Assembly (NCBI RefSeq): GCF_018063565.1
Contig: NZ_JAGPBB010000003.1
Coordinates: 1-64,000, forward strand
Length of the DNA stretch: 64,000 nt
Source: Rhodoferax sp.
Lineage (GTDB): Bacteria > Pseudomonadota > Gammaproteobacteria > Burkholderiales > Burkholderiaceae_C
Direction: 5' to 3'
A program made the translations under genes and the position numbers. Within the stretch, counting starts at the first letter, position 1; each line of letters starts with the position of its first letter. Of this stretch, positions 62,689-64,000 are shown piece after piece. The notes under the pieces are model-generated. The model was given only the letters and a program-made list of their open reading frames with translations. It had not been told where the DNA came from and searched no databases.

Positions 62689-64000
62689 TCAGCGAAACCG
62701 CTGAAAATCGCGACGGAGTGTAGCGAGCTGCTGCCGGTAACCGCCGATCGGGGGCGTCGGGTGCTTCGCGTAACGCAGGGTCTCCAGGCGTAGCAGCCAG
62801 TCTCCAAATGCTTGCCGCTCAGACTCAGGCATTGACACCAGAAGGTTCAACGAAGCGATCAGTTGTCGCGGTGTGCTTTGGGCGGGCAGGCACACGCCAT
62901 TTTTCAACAAGCATTGGCGCGCCTGTGTCAGCAGGCGCAACCATGGGTCTCGGCGCTGTTGTTGCCAGGCCGCCCACGTCGCGCCCACGACACTGGCACC
63001 GACCAGGATGGCGCACAGAAGGTAAATCAGGTCTTCCCAGCCAGGTGCCCGCAGTCCCAGATGCTTGAGCAAATTCAGTTGACTGGACTGAGTGTAGTTG
63101 AGTACCCATTGGTTCCAGCCGTTGTTCAGTGCCTCCCAGGTGGCACGCAGTGTCGCCATCAATTGCGGGCTGACATTGCCCAACAGAGCGTTGGCCAGAA
63201 TGCCGCGCGTCGCTGTCAGTCGGGTGAAGCTGCCGGTGCGTGCCGGTGCCACCGCACCGGTTGGGTCGACCCGAACCCAGCCCTGACCGCTGAGCCAGAC
63301 TTCGGCCCAGGCATGGGCGTCGCTTTGGCGAACTGTCCAGAAATTGTCGACCGGGTTGAGTGCACCGCCCTGGTAACCGGTGACGATGCGCGCAGGCACG
63401 CCGGCGGCGCGCATCAGCAACACAAAGGCGGACGCAATGTGTTCGCAAAACCCGGCTTTACGGTCAAACCAGAATTCGTCGGCGCTATCGCGGCCATAAA
63501 TGCCAGGCTCCAACGTGTAGGCATAGCTGCCCGAACGCAACCGCGCCAGTGCCTGTTCCACCAGATGTGACCCCAACCCGGGTCCGGCGGGCGCCTGCTG
63601 CAGCAGTTCATTGGCCAGCGCCTGAGTGCGTGGGTTGTAGCCGTCTGGCAGCGCCAGGTACGGTGCCAGCAGCGGGCCGGCCTGACGCGGGCCGTGTGAG
63701 AACTGCGGGTAACTGGTGACCTGGTAGCGCAGCAGTTCGGTCACTCCATGAGGATGCAACCACTGCAACTCGCTGGTCATGCGGGCTTGTCCCTGGGCCA
63801 AACGCGGTGCCTCGACTGCAGCGTCGAGCACCAGCAGCCAGGGCTGCTGGTTGGGTTCCAACGTGACTTCGTACCGTATGCCGGCTCCACTGACCTGCAG
63901 TCCGGCCCGCTCCGCTCCGAGCAGGGCCAGTATTTCAGCGTGTCGCCATCGACTTCCATCAAAATGCGACAGCACCGGGCCACGGAAATACAGGCTGTCC
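62689..64000 (-). CDS. TgpA-type transglutaminase-like membrane protein, C-terminal part
   Basis: The frame continues past the right edge (DSLYFRGPVLSHFDG at the edge is internal sequence), so only about 436 residues are visible. The transglutaminase core has the catalytic Cys in AGFCEHIASAF, the His in SDAHAWAEVW and the Asp in RVDPTG. One membrane helix follows (about LIYLLCAILVGASVVG), then a cytosolic tail with a DUF4129-like region. In Pseudomonas aeruginosa the relative TgpA is essential. This type often sits with DUF58 and MoxR genes, which would lie to the right. Confidence 0.93.
   Translation of the reverse strand, partial: DSLYFRGPVLSHFDGSRWRHAEILALLGAERAGLQVSGAGIRYEVTLEPNQQPWLLVLDAAVEAPRLAQGQARMTSELQWLHPHGVTELLRYQVTSYPQFSHGPRQAGPLLAPYLALPDGYNPRTQALANELLQQAPAGPGLGSHLVEQALARLRSGSYAYTLEPGIYGRDSADEFWFDRKAGFCEHIASAFVLLMRAAGVPARIVTGYQGGALNPVDNFWTVRQSDAHAWAEVWLSGQGWVRVDPTGAVAPARTGSFTRLTATRGILANALLGNVSPQLMATLRATWEALNNGWNQWVLNYTQSSQLNLLKHLGLRAPGWEDLIYLLCAILVGASVVGATWAAWQQQRRDPWLRLLTQARQCLLKNGVCLPAQSTPRQLIASLNLLVSMPESERQAFGDWLLRLETLRYAKHPTPPIGGYRQQLATLRRDFQRFR

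Overview
The window looks like chromosome of a Burkholderiales bacterium, most likely a Comamonadaceae member near Rhodoferax or Polaromonas. The reasons are the GC-rich coding style, small conserved families that I recognise from that group (BPSS1780-type membrane protein, TIGR03862 flavoprotein, the roughly 100-residue protein labelled 'ATPase with chaperone activity'), a bkd complex, AlkB, and housekeeping genes with betaproteobacterial sequences. I saw no rRNA, tRNA, CRISPR array, insertion sequence or phage module.

Left part (1-5.6 kb): a loosely packed accessory stretch with a DNA-repair flavour. It holds the start of a SRAP/YedK protein on the minus strand, a perfect LexA operator, an MmcB-like nuclease gene, and exonuclease VII genes (xseA with an N-terminal DUF5710 domain, then xseB). 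Several small Burkholderiales-type proteins and a lysine-rich winged-helix-like protein follow.

5.6-19.3 kb: kynureninase is followed by an overlapping ABC-type ATPase with altered catalytic residues and by a pirin. Then come a large hybrid sensor kinase, a lipoprotein prolyl oligopeptidase, a DUF6544/CPBP-protease pair, an alkane monooxygenase (alkB), a small XRE-type regulator and a small membrane protein.

19.5-33.5 kb: a conserved core segment. It contains two small lipoproteins (one FlgO-like), a BPSS1780-type membrane protein, homoserine kinase, DNA polymerase I, a membrane-anchored unknown, the three-gene branched-chain keto-acid dehydrogenase operon (E1alpha, E1beta, E2), a dienelactone hydrolase, a calcium-loop protein and a thioesterase.

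33.5-54.8 kb: a signalling-rich segment. An HDOD-GAF histidine kinase overlaps a REC-PAS-GGDEF-EAL regulator, and Tex, a second HDOD protein, a GGDEF-EAL protein with a C-terminal zinc-binding CZB domain and a PAS-containing chemoreceptor follow. The chemoreceptor lies behind a perfect FNR/ANR-type box. ComEC comes next, then an ATP-grasp/alpha-E operon preceded by two NtrC-like sites and a sigma54-type promoter, and a third HDOD protein.

54.8-64 kb: a polytopic GT-C-like protein, ribosomal protein L31 (type B), Rho, thioredoxin, a flavoprotein, a TPR-methyltransferase, MltB and the C-terminal part of a TgpA-type transglutaminase that runs off the right edge.

The points I find most unusual are the NtrC/sigma54 control region of the ATP-grasp/alpha-E operon, the FNR-box chemoreceptor, the GGDEF-EAL-CZB fusion, the degenerate ABC ATPase coupled to kynU, the SOS-box nuclease next to the DUF5710-exonuclease VII genes, and AT-rich repeat-like segments inside several coding genes.
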